NCBI GenBank assembly: GCA_017964745.1
Contig: JAGCRJ010000013.1
Location: forward strand, 1-33,970
DNA from: Lachnospiraceae bacterium
GTDB taxonomy: Bacteria > Bacillota > Clostridia > Lachnospirales > Lachnospiraceae
Length of the DNA stretch: 33,970 nt
Direction: 5' to 3'
Shown: in pieces, positions 7,636 to 16,658 of the stretch
Layout: every line of letters starts with the position of its first letter
Numbering within the stretch: the stretch's first letter is position 1
Program-made: the position numbers and the translations under genes
The notes under the pieces: model-generated
Databases searched by the model: none
What the model was told of the DNA's origin: nothing
Seen by the model: only the letters and a program-made list of their open reading frames with translations

Positions 7636-8328
7636 ATGGCAAATATTCTTGTTTGTGATGATGATAAAGACATCGTAGAGGCAATAGAAGTATATCTCAA
7701 GGATGACGGACACATTATTTATAAAGCATATAACGGTGCCGATGCTCTTGAGATCCTGGGAAAAGAAGACATTCAGCTTGTGATCCTCGACATCATGATG
7801 CCGGTTATGAACGGCATCGAGGTCGCGGAAAAGATCAGGGAGACCAGTACGCTTCCCATAATTTTCCTGTCCGCAAAATCAGAGGAAAACGATAAGGTCA
7901 CCGGACTCAATGCCGGTGCGGATGATTATATCACCAAGCCTTTTTCTCCCGCCGAGCTTACCGCAAGAGTCAGGTCGAATCTCAGGAGATATACGCTTCT
8001 CGGAAGCATCAACGAGGGTAATACGCATATCTATAATTGCGGCGGACTCAGCATCAATGACGAGACCAAGACCGTCACGGTCGATTCCCAGCCCGTAAAG
8101 CTTACTCCCATTGAGTACAACATACTCCTGCTTCTTCTCAAGAATAAGGGAACCGTATTTTCCACGGATAAGATCTATGAATCCATCTGGAACGAAGCTC
8201 CCATTGCGACCGACAATACCGTTGCGGTTCACATCAGACATATCAGGGAGAAGATCGAGATAGATCCCGGTCAGCCCCAGTTCCTTAAAGTTGTATGGGG
8301 AGTAGGATATAAGATAGAAGATCTATGA
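7636..8328 (+). CDS. OmpR/PhoB family response regulator
   Basis: DNA-binding response regulator of 230 residues. The receiver domain (about 1-115) has the acidic pocket CDDD (7-10), phospho-Asp52 in LVILDIMMPVMNG, the Ser of IIFLSAK and Lys in ITKPF. The C-terminal winged helix (about 130-230) carries LTPIEYNILLLLL and VAVHIRHIREKIE, and ends VVWGVGYKIEDL. The ATG at 7636 is preferred, with GTGGGG five bases upstream; a GTG at 7630 is possible. It overlaps the histidine kinase by four bases, which marks them as a cognate pair. The signal and regulon are not evident from the sequence. Confidence 0.95.
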   Translation: MANILVCDDDKDIVEAIEVYLKDDGHIIYKAYNGADALEILGKEDIQLVILDIMMPVMNGIEVAEKIRETSTLPIIFLSAKSEENDKVTGLNAGADDYITKPFSPAELTARVRSNLRRYTLLGSINEGNTHIYNCGGLSINDETKTVTVDSQPVKLTPIEYNILLLLLKNKGTVFSTDKIYESIWNEAPIATDNTVAVHIRHIREKIEIDPGQPQFLKVVWGVGYKIEDL

Positions 8329-11018
8329 AAAAGACCAGAGCCAAAAAATTAATGTTCCATCTCGGAATGCACTTATGTGCATTTATTTCCGTACTCTTTC
8401 TGGCCGATATATTTTTCTGCAGTTATATTTCCGTAAGCTATCTCGGCGGAGATTCCAGGTATGCGCTTAATCCCTTCCCCTCTCAGGAGACGGAAGAGAT
8501 CGACGGTATTATCACGGATATCTTCTCCCGTCAGGCATCGGATATCATGAAATATACCGCGGCAAAGGAAATACTCGGAGCTCAGAACGGTATAAAGGAT
8601 AACCGTATCGTGGAACTGTCCGATTATTATCACGGTGCCTATAAGGTAAGCATCAAGCTCTATCTTTCCGATCTTATCAACCTGGGCAGAAGAGGTATCG
8701 AATATACCGAAAGAAGTCTTACCGTACAGGACTTTGTTTATTATTTCGGTGACCCCCTCTATGCGGAAAATTTCGCTCTCGATCCTTACGGAAATCTATA
8801 TTTTGTCGGTTTCGAGACTCTGAACAGATATAAGTTCTCGGAGAAATATACCATTAATGTGACCGAAGAAGATGAAGAGGGTGCGGACGAGAATGTCGTA
8901 AAGGCTATACGCAACACTGCTCCTTCCGATCTGATCAACCTTGTTGCCCAGTACTGTGTAAGGGAATATCCCGAGCTTGTCTCATTGTCCAGCTGGGAAG
9001 ACGGAATGATCTATGTCACCTTCAAGGAGCCCATTATCGATGATGCCGGCTTTAATTCGTTTATGAGCTATAAGGAATCCATCCGCAACTGGGACGGATA
9101 TTTTACGGCCATTGATGAACTTAAGGTAACTTCCTCACTCTTTTCGGCAGCATATGATGTTTACAGGGAAGGCGAGAAGCTTTATGAAAACGAAAATTCA
9201 AATCTTGTATATACCATAAGGACCAAGGATGCCGAGGGAAATACCAGGGTTTATACGAATTATCCCGATTCGAAGAAATACGATGATGCTTCGCTTGCCG
9301 ATATTTTCTCAAGCCATCTGCATTACATCATATGTTATTATGACGATCTTGAGTATTCGACTCTTTCCGATATCCCTGAGAATGTCATCACCGATTCCAT
9401 AATGATCTATCCCGATGTCTATCCCGACAATACCCATGTCTGGATGTATATTGACGATACGACCTCCAGGGCAAACGATATCTATTACGACCTGCTCTAC
9501 AGATACGATTCCGTAAAACAGATCTCGGGCGTATTCATGATAGTTATCGCATTCCTTACCTTTATCTATCTTGCTCTTTTCGTTTATCTGCTCTTTATCA
9601 CCGGTGTCGAATATACGGATGAAGGAGAAGAGTTCAGGGTCTTCCCTCAGGACAAGATCTGGATCGAGGTTATGGCTGCATTTGCCATCGGTGCATTTTT
9701 CCTGGGCAGATTCTATTTCGATTATCTGAAGCAGCTTATCAATGTTAATTATTGCAGGGTGACCTTTGAAAACGGAGGTCCCTTCAAAAATGCCGGAATA
9801 TCTTCTTATCTTATATTCGGCATGTTCGGATTCCTGCTTTCACTTACCGGAGCATTTATCATTTTCTCCTTTGTAAGAAGGATAAGGGCAGGCGTTCTAT
9901 TTGAGTATTCGTTTCTCAAAAGGATAAAGATGTTCTTCGACTGGTTCGCTTTCATTTATTCGGGCGGTTCATCGGCTTCGTGGTACATTCTCATTCCTTA
10001 CGTGGCTTTCCTTATCGTTAATGTCGGCGGCACGATCTATGGCATGATGAATCTCGATAATGTGGCGATATCCGCGATCGTGTTCTCGGTGCTTGTTCTG
10101 GTCGACATCTTCGTCGGCATCACACTTTTCCTTGTGACCGCCGAAAAGAAGGAGCTGCTTGACGGAATTGCCAGGATAAGGGCCGGTGAAGTCGATTACA
10201 AGATAGATGTATCGAACCTCCGCTATGAGAACAGAAATCTTGCAGACAGCATCAACAATATCGGAGACGGTATCAAGACGGCGGTCGAATCCTCACTTAT
10301 GGAAGAGCAGTTAAGGTCCGAACTCATAACCAATGTTTCGCATGACCTCAAGACGCCTCTTACCTCGATAATCAACTATTCAGATCTTCTGAAGAGGGAC
10401 AACCTTACCGAGGAAAAGAAAAAGGAATACCTTTCAGTCATCGGGGATAAATCCATCAAGCTCAAAAAGCTTCTTGAAGATCTTCTCGAAGCATCGAAGC
10501 TTTCTTCCGGTCAGGTTGAGCTGAAGAGGGAAAAGACGGATCTTACCGAGCTTTTGAACCAGGCGCTCGGAGAATATGAGGGCAGATTCAGGAATTCGAA
10601 GCTCGAGCTCGTTACCAACGATTTCCCCAGGGCATTCATATATACCGATCCCGGCTGCACCTGGAGGATATTCGATAATATATTCGAAAACATCTGTAAG
10701 TATGCGATGAGCGGAACCAGGATCTATGTCGATTACACCGCATCCGAGGGTGTTGCTTATATCAAGATCAAGAATGTCTCCGCGATAAGACCGAGATTCC
10801 AGGGCGATGAGCTTACGGAAAGGTTTATCAGAGGAGATGAGAGCAGGAGCGGCGAAGGAAGCGGACTCGGTCTGTTTATCGCAAAAAGCCTTACACAGGC
10901 GCAGGGCGGAACCTTCAAGGTCATAGTTGACGGCGATATGTTCGTCACCGATATCTCCATCCCCGAGTTCAGCTCCGAGCTTGAAGAAAAAAGTACAAAC
11001 CGCGGCGAAGAACAATAA
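8325..11018 (+). CDS. large polytopic sensor histidine kinase
   Basis: Membrane histidine kinase of 897 residues, cognate to the regulator just upstream (ATGA overlap). One N-terminal helix (about 12-32) is followed by a long extracytoplasmic domain (about 33-400), then five more predicted helices between about 402 and 601. A HAMP-like linker (about 602-655) leads to the H-box NVSHDLKTPLTSII with His673. In the ATPase domain the N-box is NIFENICKYA and the G2 box GEGSGLGLFIAKSL. The usual G1 motif DxGxG is replaced by IKNVSAI, followed by ELTERFIRGDESR. As I recall, this G1 form occurs in a whole subgroup of Firmicute kinases, so I expect it to be active. The ligand is unknown. The stop at 11016-11018 is followed by the prs promoter. 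Confidence 0.93.
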   Translation: MKKTRAKKLMFHLGMHLCAFISVLFLADIFFCSYISVSYLGGDSRYALNPFPSQETEEIDGIITDIFSRQASDIMKYTAAKEILGAQNGIKDNRIVELSDYYHGAYKVSIKLYLSDLINLGRRGIEYTERSLTVQDFVYYFGDPLYAENFALDPYGNLYFVGFETLNRYKFSEKYTINVTEEDEEGADENVVKAIRNTAPSDLINLVAQYCVREYPELVSLSSWEDGMIYVTFKEPIIDDAGFNSFMSYKESIRNWDGYFTAIDELKVTSSLFSAAYDVYREGEKLYENENSNLVYTIRTKDAEGNTRVYTNYPDSKKYDDASLADIFSSHLHYIICYYDDLEYSTLSDIPENVITDSIMIYPDVYPDNTHVWMYIDDTTSRANDIYYDLLYRYDSVKQISGVFMIVIAFLTFIYLALFVYLLFITGVEYTDEGEEFRVFPQDKIWIEVMAAFAIGAFFLGRFYFDYLKQLINVNYCRVTFENGGPFKNAGISSYLIFGMFGFLLSLTGAFIIFSFVRRIRAGVLFEYSFLKRIKMFFDWFAFIYSGGSSASWYILIPYVAFLIVNVGGTIYGMMNLDNVAISAIVFSVLVLVDIFVGITLFLVTAEKKELLDGIARIRAGEVDYKIDVSNLRYENRNLADSINNIGDGIKTAVESSLMEEQLRSELITNVSHDLKTPLTSIINYSDLLKRDNLTEEKKKEYLSVIGDKSIKLKKLLEDLLEASKLSSGQVELKREKTDLTELLNQALGEYEGRFRNSKLELVTNDFPRAFIYTDPGCTWRIFDNIFENICKYAMSGTRIYVDYTASEGVAYIKIKNVSAIRPRFQGDELTERFIRGDESRSGEGSGLGLFIAKSLTQAQGGTFKVIVDGDMFVTDISIPEFSSELEEKSTNRGEEQ

Positions 11019-11034
11019 AGCCCGCTGCCGTTTG

Positions 11035-11043
11035 TGTTATAAT
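11035..11043 (+). promoter_or_regulatory. extended -10 element upstream of prs
   Basis: TGTTATAAT: TATAAT at 11038-11043 with TG at 11035-11036 forms an extended -10. It lies in the 61-base gap between the kinase stop and the ATG at 11080. No convincing -35 is visible 16-18 bases upstream, and no terminator separates it from the kinase gene, so prs may have both its own promoter and readthrough. Confidence 0.55.
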
Positions 11044-11079
11044 CTGTATCGAAAATGTATTTAGAACAGGAAAGAAATC

Positions 11080-12270
11080 ATGCCTAACGTACTGGAACTT
11101 GAAAACTCAATGCCCGTAGGGCAGCTCGGACTGTTGGTCCATCCTTCATTCGGAATGAAGGGAGACCGTGTGAATTCGTATCTTGCGTCATTCCGTAAGG
11201 ACATTCACAACGATCTGGTCAAGAACGATCCCGCATTCCAGGGATACCAGATGGACGATTACAGGGTTCCCTTTTCAATTCCGAGATTCGGAAGCGGAGA
11301 AGGAAAATGCCACATCCAGCAATCAACAAGAGGCAAGGATCTCTTTATTCTCGTGGATGTCACCAACCATTCGCTCACCTATAAGATGAACGGATTTGAG
11401 AACCATATGTCTCCCGATGACATATATCAGGATCTCAAGAGGATCATCGCCGCCATCGACGGAAAAGCATACCGTATCAATGTCATCATGCCCTTCCTCT
11501 ATGAAGGAAGACAGCACAGAAGACACGGCCGTGAATCCATGGACTGTGCTTATATGCTCAAGGAACTCAGCGATATGGGCATGGCCAATTTCATAACCTT
11601 CGATGCACACGATCCCAGGGTTCAGAATTCCATACCCCTTATCGGGTTTGATAATTTCATGCCTCCCTATCAGTTCATCAAGGCACTTCTTACAAATGAG
11701 GACGATCTTATCGTGGATGAGGACCATATGGTCGTAATCGCTCCCGATGAAGGCGCTCTCGAAAGAGCTATCTATTTTGCCAACGTTCTCGGTCTCAATA
11801 CCGGTACTTTCTATAAGAGACGTGATTATTCCAAGATCGTTAACGGCAAGAACCCCATTGTTGCTCATGAATTCCTCGGCGACAACATCGACAGCAAAGA
11901 TGTCGTCATAATCGATGACATGATCTCTTCGGGCGGTTCGATGGTTGATACCGCCAGACAGCTCAAGGAGATGAATGCAAGAAGAGTATTCATCTGTACC
12001 ACCTTCGGTCTTTTCACCGAGGGTCTCGATAATTTCGATAAGGCTTACGAGAAAGGTTATTTCGACAGGGTCATCACTACTAACCTGACTTACCTTCCTC
12101 CCGAGATCTATGACAGACCTTATTTCATAGAGGCCGATATGTGCAAGTTCATCGCTTCCATAATCGACTTTATGAACCATGATTCATCCATGTCCAATGT
12201 TATGGACAATACACAGAAGATGCATGCCGTTCTCGAGAGCTATAATGCACGTCTGAATGTAGAGATCTGA
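11080..12270 (+). CDS. prs: ribose-phosphate pyrophosphokinase (divergent, long form)
   Basis: Makes PRPP from ribose 5-phosphate and ATP for purine, pyrimidine, histidine and tryptophan synthesis. At 396 residues it is longer than the usual 310-320. The PRPP-binding loop VVIIDDMISSGGSM (about 275-288) is clear. The active-site segment is FDAHDPRVQ where classical enzymes have DLHAxQIQG, and the flexible loop retains YKRRD. The regulatory-loop region is GRQHRRHGRESMDC instead of RxDRRxRSARVPI. These changes place it in a divergent subgroup. The ATG at 11080 has a modest site, CAGGAAAG, about nine bases upstream. The radical-SAM gene starts 13 bases after its stop. Confidence 0.9.
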   Translation: MPNVLELENSMPVGQLGLLVHPSFGMKGDRVNSYLASFRKDIHNDLVKNDPAFQGYQMDDYRVPFSIPRFGSGEGKCHIQQSTRGKDLFILVDVTNHSLTYKMNGFENHMSPDDIYQDLKRIIAAIDGKAYRINVIMPFLYEGRQHRRHGRESMDCAYMLKELSDMGMANFITFDAHDPRVQNSIPLIGFDNFMPPYQFIKALLTNEDDLIVDEDHMVVIAPDEGALERAIYFANVLGLNTGTFYKRRDYSKIVNGKNPIVAHEFLGDNIDSKDVVIIDDMISSGGSMVDTARQLKEMNARRVFICTTFGLFTEGLDNFDKAYEKGYFDRVITTNLTYLPPEIYDRPYFIEADMCKFIASIIDFMNHDSSMSNVMDNTQKMHAVLESYNARLNVEI

Positions 12271-12283
12271 TCCGGAGTCACAC

Positions 12284-13612
12284 TTGAGTAAAAGCCATGT
12301 CATCAAAAGCGTAAATAAAGGTTCGATCGCTGATTCGCTGGGCATTTTGCCCGGCGATATTGTAATCAGGATAGATGATCAGGAGATAGAGGATATCTTC
12401 GATTATCAGTTCTTCACCATGACCGATAATCTCATTCTTACCGTCCTTCGAGACGGCGAGGAATGGGAATATGACATCGAAAAGGGTGAGAACGAGGATC
12501 TTGGCATCGTGTTCGAAAACGGTCTGATGGACACATACAGGAGATGCTCGAACAACTGCATTTTCTGCTTTATAGACCAGATGCCTCCCGGAATGAGGGA
12601 CACCCTCTATTTCAAGGATGACGATTCGAGACTTTCCTTCCTTCAGGGTAACTATATAACCCTTACCAATCTGTCCGAAAAGGACTTAAACAGGATCGTC
12701 AGATACAATCTTTCCCCCGTAAACGTATCCGTTCATACGATGAACCCGGAACTCAGATGCAAGATGCTGGGTAACCGTTTTGCGGGTTCGTCGCTTTCAA
12801 AGCTTAATGTCCTTGCGGAAGCCGGCATCGAGATGAACGGACAGATAGTTCTCTGCAAGGGTATAAATGACGGCAAAGAGCTTGAATACTCCATTTCGGA
12901 GCTTATGAAGTTCATTCCTTCTTTCAGAAGCCTTTCTGTGGTACCCGTCGGCCTTTCCAAGTACCGCGACGGACTTTTCCACCTTGAACCCTTTGAAAAG
13001 GAAGACAGCATTGAGGTCATAGGCATCATCGAAAAATACCAGAAGATCGCTTATGAAAAATACGGAATTCATTTCGTTCACGCAAGTGACGAGTGGTACC
13101 TTACCGCAGAAATGGATCTGCCCGAAGCCGAACGCTATGACGGGTATCTCCAGATAGAAAACGGCGTCGGTATGATGCGTTCTTTCATAGACGAAACGGA
13201 TGAGCAGATCGCAAAGAGGGAAAAGGACGGAAGCTTTGAGACGGTCGACCGTTCAAGGCATATATCGCTGGTTACCGGTATGCTGGCATACCCGATTATC
13301 AGATCGACCGCCGAAAAGCTCGAATCAAGAGTGCCCGGACTTAAGCTTAATGTGATCCCCATAAGGAACGATTTCTTCGGTGAGAGGATCACGGTTTCGG
13401 GGCTTCTTACCGGCCGTGATATCATTGCCCAGTTAAAGGGCAGGGAACTGGGAACAGAGGTTCGCTTGCCCGAGTCCGTCGTGAGGGCCGGAACCGATAT
13501 TTTCCTTGATGATTACACGGTTTCACAGGTCTCGGATGCTTTACAAGTACGCATATATACGATAAAATCTAATGGTTACGACTTTGTTGATTCCTGCTTG
13601 GGGATCAGCTGA
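12284..13612 (+). CDS. PDZ / radical SAM / DUF512 protein
   Basis: A 442-residue protein with three parts: an N-terminal PDZ-like domain (about 1-65, GSIADSLGILPGDIVIRI), a radical-SAM-like centre, and a C-terminal DUF512 domain (about 290-440). The cluster-binding cysteines are Cys88, Cys92 and Cys95 in RRCSNNCIFCFIDQMPPGMR, a CxxxCxxC arrangement. The family is widespread in Clostridia, usually beside der, as here, and its substrate is unknown. The TTG start at 12284 is supported by GGAG at 12274-12277; no ATG is suitably placed. der follows after 33 bases. Confidence 0.92.
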   Translation: MSKSHVIKSVNKGSIADSLGILPGDIVIRIDDQEIEDIFDYQFFTMTDNLILTVLRDGEEWEYDIEKGENEDLGIVFENGLMDTYRRCSNNCIFCFIDQMPPGMRDTLYFKDDDSRLSFLQGNYITLTNLSEKDLNRIVRYNLSPVNVSVHTMNPELRCKMLGNRFAGSSLSKLNVLAEAGIEMNGQIVLCKGINDGKELEYSISELMKFIPSFRSLSVVPVGLSKYRDGLFHLEPFEKEDSIEVIGIIEKYQKIAYEKYGIHFVHASDEWYLTAEMDLPEAERYDGYLQIENGVGMMRSFIDETDEQIAKREKDGSFETVDRSRHISLVTGMLAYPIIRSTAEKLESRVPGLKLNVIPIRNDFFGERITVSGLLTGRDIIAQLKGRELGTEVRLPESVVRAGTDIFLDDYTVSQVSDALQVRIYTIKSNGYDFVDSCLGIS

Positions 13613-13645
13613 TATTTTTGTGTTTAAACAGGTATTTTTTCAGTT

Positions 13646-14971
13646 ATGAGTAGCAGACCCATAGTTGCCGTCGTCGGAAGACCGAATGTCGGAAAATCGA
13701 CACTTTTTAATGCCCTTGCCGGTGAAAGGATATCCATTGTAAAGGATACCCCCGGAATCACCAGGGACAGGATCTATGCCGACGTTTCATGGCTTAATTA
13801 CAATTTTACATTGATAGATACAGGCGGAATCGAGCCCGAGTCCAAGGATCTTCTTTTGTCATCCATGAGGGACCAGGCTCAGATCGCCATTGATACGGCG
13901 GATGTCATTCTTTTCGTCACCGATGTCAAGACCGGACTTCAGGATGCCGATTCGGGCGTATGCTCAATGCTCAGGAAGTCAAGAAAGCCGGTCATCCTTG
14001 TCGTAAACAAGGTTGATTCGTTCGAAAAGCAGCAGTCCGATGTTTATGAGTTCTACAATCTCGGAATAGGGGAGCCTTATCCCATTTCAGCCACCAATAT
14101 GCTCGGATTCGGCGAGCTTCTCGATAAGGTAGTAAGCTATTTCGAAGAAGATACTGAGGCTGCGGATGATGAGGATACTCCGAAGGTTGCCGTTATCGGA
14201 AAGCCCAATACCGGCAAGTCCTCACTTATCAACAAGCTTCTGGGTGAGAACAGACTCATAGTTTCGGATATTGCCGGTACAACCCGTGATGCCGTTGATA
14301 CAAGGGTTCAGTATGGCGATAAGGAATACATCTTTATCGATACCGCCGGTCTTCGCAGAAAGAACAAGATCAAGGATGATCTTGAGCATTATATGATCGT
14401 CAGGACCGTAAGTGCGGTCGAAAGAGCGGATATCGCCGTTCTTGTCATCGATGCTACGGAGGGCGTCACCGAACAGGACGCGAAGATCGCAGGTATTGCC
14501 CATGACCGCGGTAAAGCTGTCATCATCGCCGTCAACAAATGGGATGCCGTCAGCAAAGACGACAAGACAATATATAAATTCACTGAAAACGTCAGGAATA
14601 TACTTTCATTCATGCCTTATGCGGAGATCATCTTCATTTCCGCACTTACCGGACAGAGACTCGGCAAGCTCTTTGAGACTATTGATATGGTCAGGGAGAG
14701 CCAGGACAAGAGAGTCGGAACCGGTGCACTGAACGAGATACTTGCGGAAGCGGTTGCAATGCAGCAGCCTCCCAATGACAAGGGTAAGTTCCTTAAGCTG
14801 TATTACATTACCCAGGTCTCGAGCAGGCCGCCCACGTTCGTTATATTCGTGAATGACAAGGAACTGGCACATTTCTCATATATCAGATACATAGAGAATC
14901 AGGTACGTGAGAATTTCGGATTTAAGGGCACACCTCTCAAATTCATTGTCAGGGAAAGAAAAGGTGAATGA
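13646..14971 (+). CDS. der: ribosome biogenesis GTPase Der (EngA)
   Basis: Tandem-domain GTPase essential for 50S subunit assembly; the 441-residue length is typical. The first GTPase domain has G1 GRPNVGKST (11-19), DTPG in KDTPGITRD, DTGG, and NKVD. The second has GKPNTGKSS, DIAGTTRDA, DTAG and NKWD. The C-terminal KH-like domain ends in GTPLKFIVRERKGE. The ribosome site is weak (CAGG at 13629-13632, far from the ATG), so the start is inferred from the conserved N-terminus. plsY begins one base after its stop. Confidence 0.98.
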   Translation: MSSRPIVAVVGRPNVGKSTLFNALAGERISIVKDTPGITRDRIYADVSWLNYNFTLIDTGGIEPESKDLLLSSMRDQAQIAIDTADVILFVTDVKTGLQDADSGVCSMLRKSRKPVILVVNKVDSFEKQQSDVYEFYNLGIGEPYPISATNMLGFGELLDKVVSYFEEDTEAADDEDTPKVAVIGKPNTGKSSLINKLLGENRLIVSDIAGTTRDAVDTRVQYGDKEYIFIDTAGLRRKNKIKDDLEHYMIVRTVSAVERADIAVLVIDATEGVTEQDAKIAGIAHDRGKAVIIAVNKWDAVSKDDKTIYKFTENVRNILSFMPYAEIIFISALTGQRLGKLFETIDMVRESQDKRVGTGALNEILAEAVAMQQPPNDKGKFLKLYYITQVSSRPPTFVIFVNDKELAHFSYIRYIENQVRENFGFKGTPLKFIVRERKGE

Positions 14972-14972
14972 T

Positions 14973-15632
14973 ATGGCTCGTTTATGGTGCTTTCTCATCG
15001 GATACGCACTTGGACTCATCCAGACGGCATATATAGTCGGTAAATGCAAAGGCGTTGATATCAGGAATTACGGAAGCGGTAATTCCGGCACCACCAACGC
15101 ACTCAGGGTTCTTGGCACCAAGGCAGGACTTATTGTGTTTGCCGGAGATATGCTCAAGGCCATCATCACCACGCTCATTATCAGATTCACGTTCGCACAG
15201 ATGTATCCCGAACTCAGATTTCTGCTCATTCTCTACGGCGGAGCGGGATGCATTCTTGCCCACGATTTTCCTTTCTATATGCATTTCAAAGGAGGAAAGG
15301 GTATTGCTGCCACCGGCGGAATGATCCTGGCTTTTCACGGATCCTTCTTTTTCCCGGGGCTCGCATACTTTTTCGTTCCGTACCTTCTCACCCATTTTGT
15401 AAGTCTCGGATCCCTCATCCTTTATGCGGGTTTCTTTATACAGCTTGTAGTTACCTGTCAGATCAACCTTTTCGGTATATTTGACGGAATTCCCCAGGCT
15501 GTCAAAACAGAGATGTATATCATTGCTCTCTTTCTCATGATACTTGCATATTGGCAGCACCGATCAAACATCGTCAGGCTGATCAAGGGAGAAGAGAGAA
15601 AAACATATCTTAAGAAAAAGAATGAAGTATAA
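14973..15632 (+). CDS. plsY: acyl-phosphate:glycerol-3-phosphate acyltransferase PlsY
   Basis: Integral membrane enzyme that makes lysophosphatidate from acyl-phosphate and glycerol 3-phosphate, the first acylation step of phospholipid synthesis. It has 219 residues and about five membrane helices. The three family motifs are present: YGSGNSGTTNALRVLG (motif 1), the segment HDFPFYMHFKGGKGIAATGG (motif 2), and a third loop before the last helix. The ATG at 14973 directly follows der's TGA; a longer reading from 14907 would lie inside der and is rejected. gpsA, which makes the glycerol 3-phosphate substrate, is next, so the pair forms a lipid-synthesis unit. Confidence 0.96.
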   Translation: MARLWCFLIGYALGLIQTAYIVGKCKGVDIRNYGSGNSGTTNALRVLGTKAGLIVFAGDMLKAIITTLIIRFTFAQMYPELRFLLILYGGAGCILAHDFPFYMHFKGGKGIAATGGMILAFHGSFFFPGLAYFFVPYLLTHFVSLGSLILYAGFFIQLVVTCQINLFGIFDGIPQAVKTEMYIIALFLMILAYWQHRSNIVRLIKGEERKTYLKKKNEV

Positions 15633-15653
15633 CATTCCCGAAAGGAGTCAGAT

Positions 15654-16658
15654 ATGGCAAAGGTAACGGTTCTCGGCGGAGGTACATGGGGTATAGGGCT
15701 TACCATTCTTCTTGCAAATGCAGGACATGATGTAATGGTATGGTCGGCTGTCGAATCCGAGATTGAAATGCTTTCCACCACTCATGCACACAAGATGCTT
15801 CCCGGAGCTACGATCCCCGAAAGCGTCAGATATACACTTGATGACAGGGAGGCCGTAACGGACAGGGATATCCTTGTCATGGCAGTTGCGTCTTCCTTTA
15901 CCAGAAAGACCGCAAAGAGGCTTGCTCCGCTCATTAAAGACGGACAGATCATAGTGGACGTGGCAAAGGGAATTGAGGAAGGAACTTTAGAGACTCTTTC
16001 AGAGCAGATAAGCGATGAGATACCTAATGCAGATGTATGCGTTCTTTCGGGTCCCACACATGCCGAAGAGGTTTCGAGACTAATGCCCACAACGATCGTT
16101 GTGGCATCCCATAACAAGGATACCGCTCTTTTTGTACAGGACGTATTCATGACGGAGACCTTCAGGGTTTATACAAGTTCTGATGTAAAGGGCGTTGAAC
16201 TCGGCGGATCCCTTAAGAATGTTGTTGCTCTTGCGGCGGGTATTGCCGACGGACTCGGCTACGGTGATAACGCAAAGGCTGCCCTTATCACAAGAGGAAT
16301 TGCGGAGATCTCCAGACTCGGAGTAAAGATGGGCTGCAGACCCGAAACCTTCAGCGGACTTACCGGAATGGGAGACCTGATAGTAACCTGTGCCAGCATG
16401 CATTCCCGTAACAGAAGATGCGGAATACTTCTCGGCGAAGGCAAGAGCCTTAAGGAAGCCCAGGAAGAAGTCGGAATGGTTGTTGAAGGAATCTATTCCG
16501 CAAAAGCTGCAATCGAACTCGGAAGGAAATATGAAGTTAGTCTTCCCATCATAGAACAGGTCAATCTGATCCTCTTCGAAGGAAAGGATGCCGGAGAAGC
16601 AGTCAAAGAACTTATGCTCAGGGAAAAGAAGGATGAAGTATCCGATACTCAGTGGTGA
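15654..16658 (+). CDS. gpsA: NAD(P)-dependent glycerol-3-phosphate dehydrogenase
   Basis: Reduces dihydroxyacetone phosphate to sn-glycerol 3-phosphate for phospholipid synthesis; 334 residues, typical length. The Rossmann motif is VLGGGTWGIGL (family usually GAGxWG). SGPTHAEEV and the catalytic-lysine segment GSLKNVVALAAGIADGLGYGDNAKAAL are fully conserved, followed by GLTGMGDLIVTC. The ATG at 15654 has a good AAAGGAG site upstream. Its 3' end overlaps the following signalling gene by 26 bases (or 71 if that gene starts at 16588). Confidence 0.97.
   Translation: MAKVTVLGGGTWGIGLTILLANAGHDVMVWSAVESEIEMLSTTHAHKMLPGATIPESVRYTLDDREAVTDRDILVMAVASSFTRKTAKRLAPLIKDGQIIVDVAKGIEEGTLETLSEQISDEIPNADVCVLSGPTHAEEVSRLMPTTIVVASHNKDTALFVQDVFMTETFRVYTSSDVKGVELGGSLKNVVALAAGIADGLGYGDNAKAALITRGIAEISRLGVKMGCRPETFSGLTGMGDLIVTCASMHSRNRRCGILLGEGKSLKEAQEEVGMVVEGIYSAKAAIELGRKYEVSLPIIEQVNLILFEGKDAGEAVKELMLREKKDEVSDTQW

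Noticed and set aside
10700..10960. Degenerate G1 box of the 897-residue kinase taken as evidence of a pseudokinase
   Set aside because: The H-box, N-box and G2 box are intact, and the IKNVS...RFIRGDESR form recurs in a group of Firmicute kinases, so loss of activity is not supported.
11323..12180. Long open frame of 285 codons on the - strand opposite prs
   Set aside because: It mirrors the codon pattern of a clearly conserved gene on the + strand, has no recognisable protein motifs and no ribosome site.
13621..13630. TGTTTAAACA palindrome before der as an operator
   Set aside because: A single 10-base AT-rich palindrome with no second copy in the window; likely chance.
14907..14972. Longer N-terminus for plsY starting inside der
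   Set aside because: The extra 22 residues are not part of the PlsY family and would be read from der coding sequence; the ATG at 14973 fits the first membrane helix.
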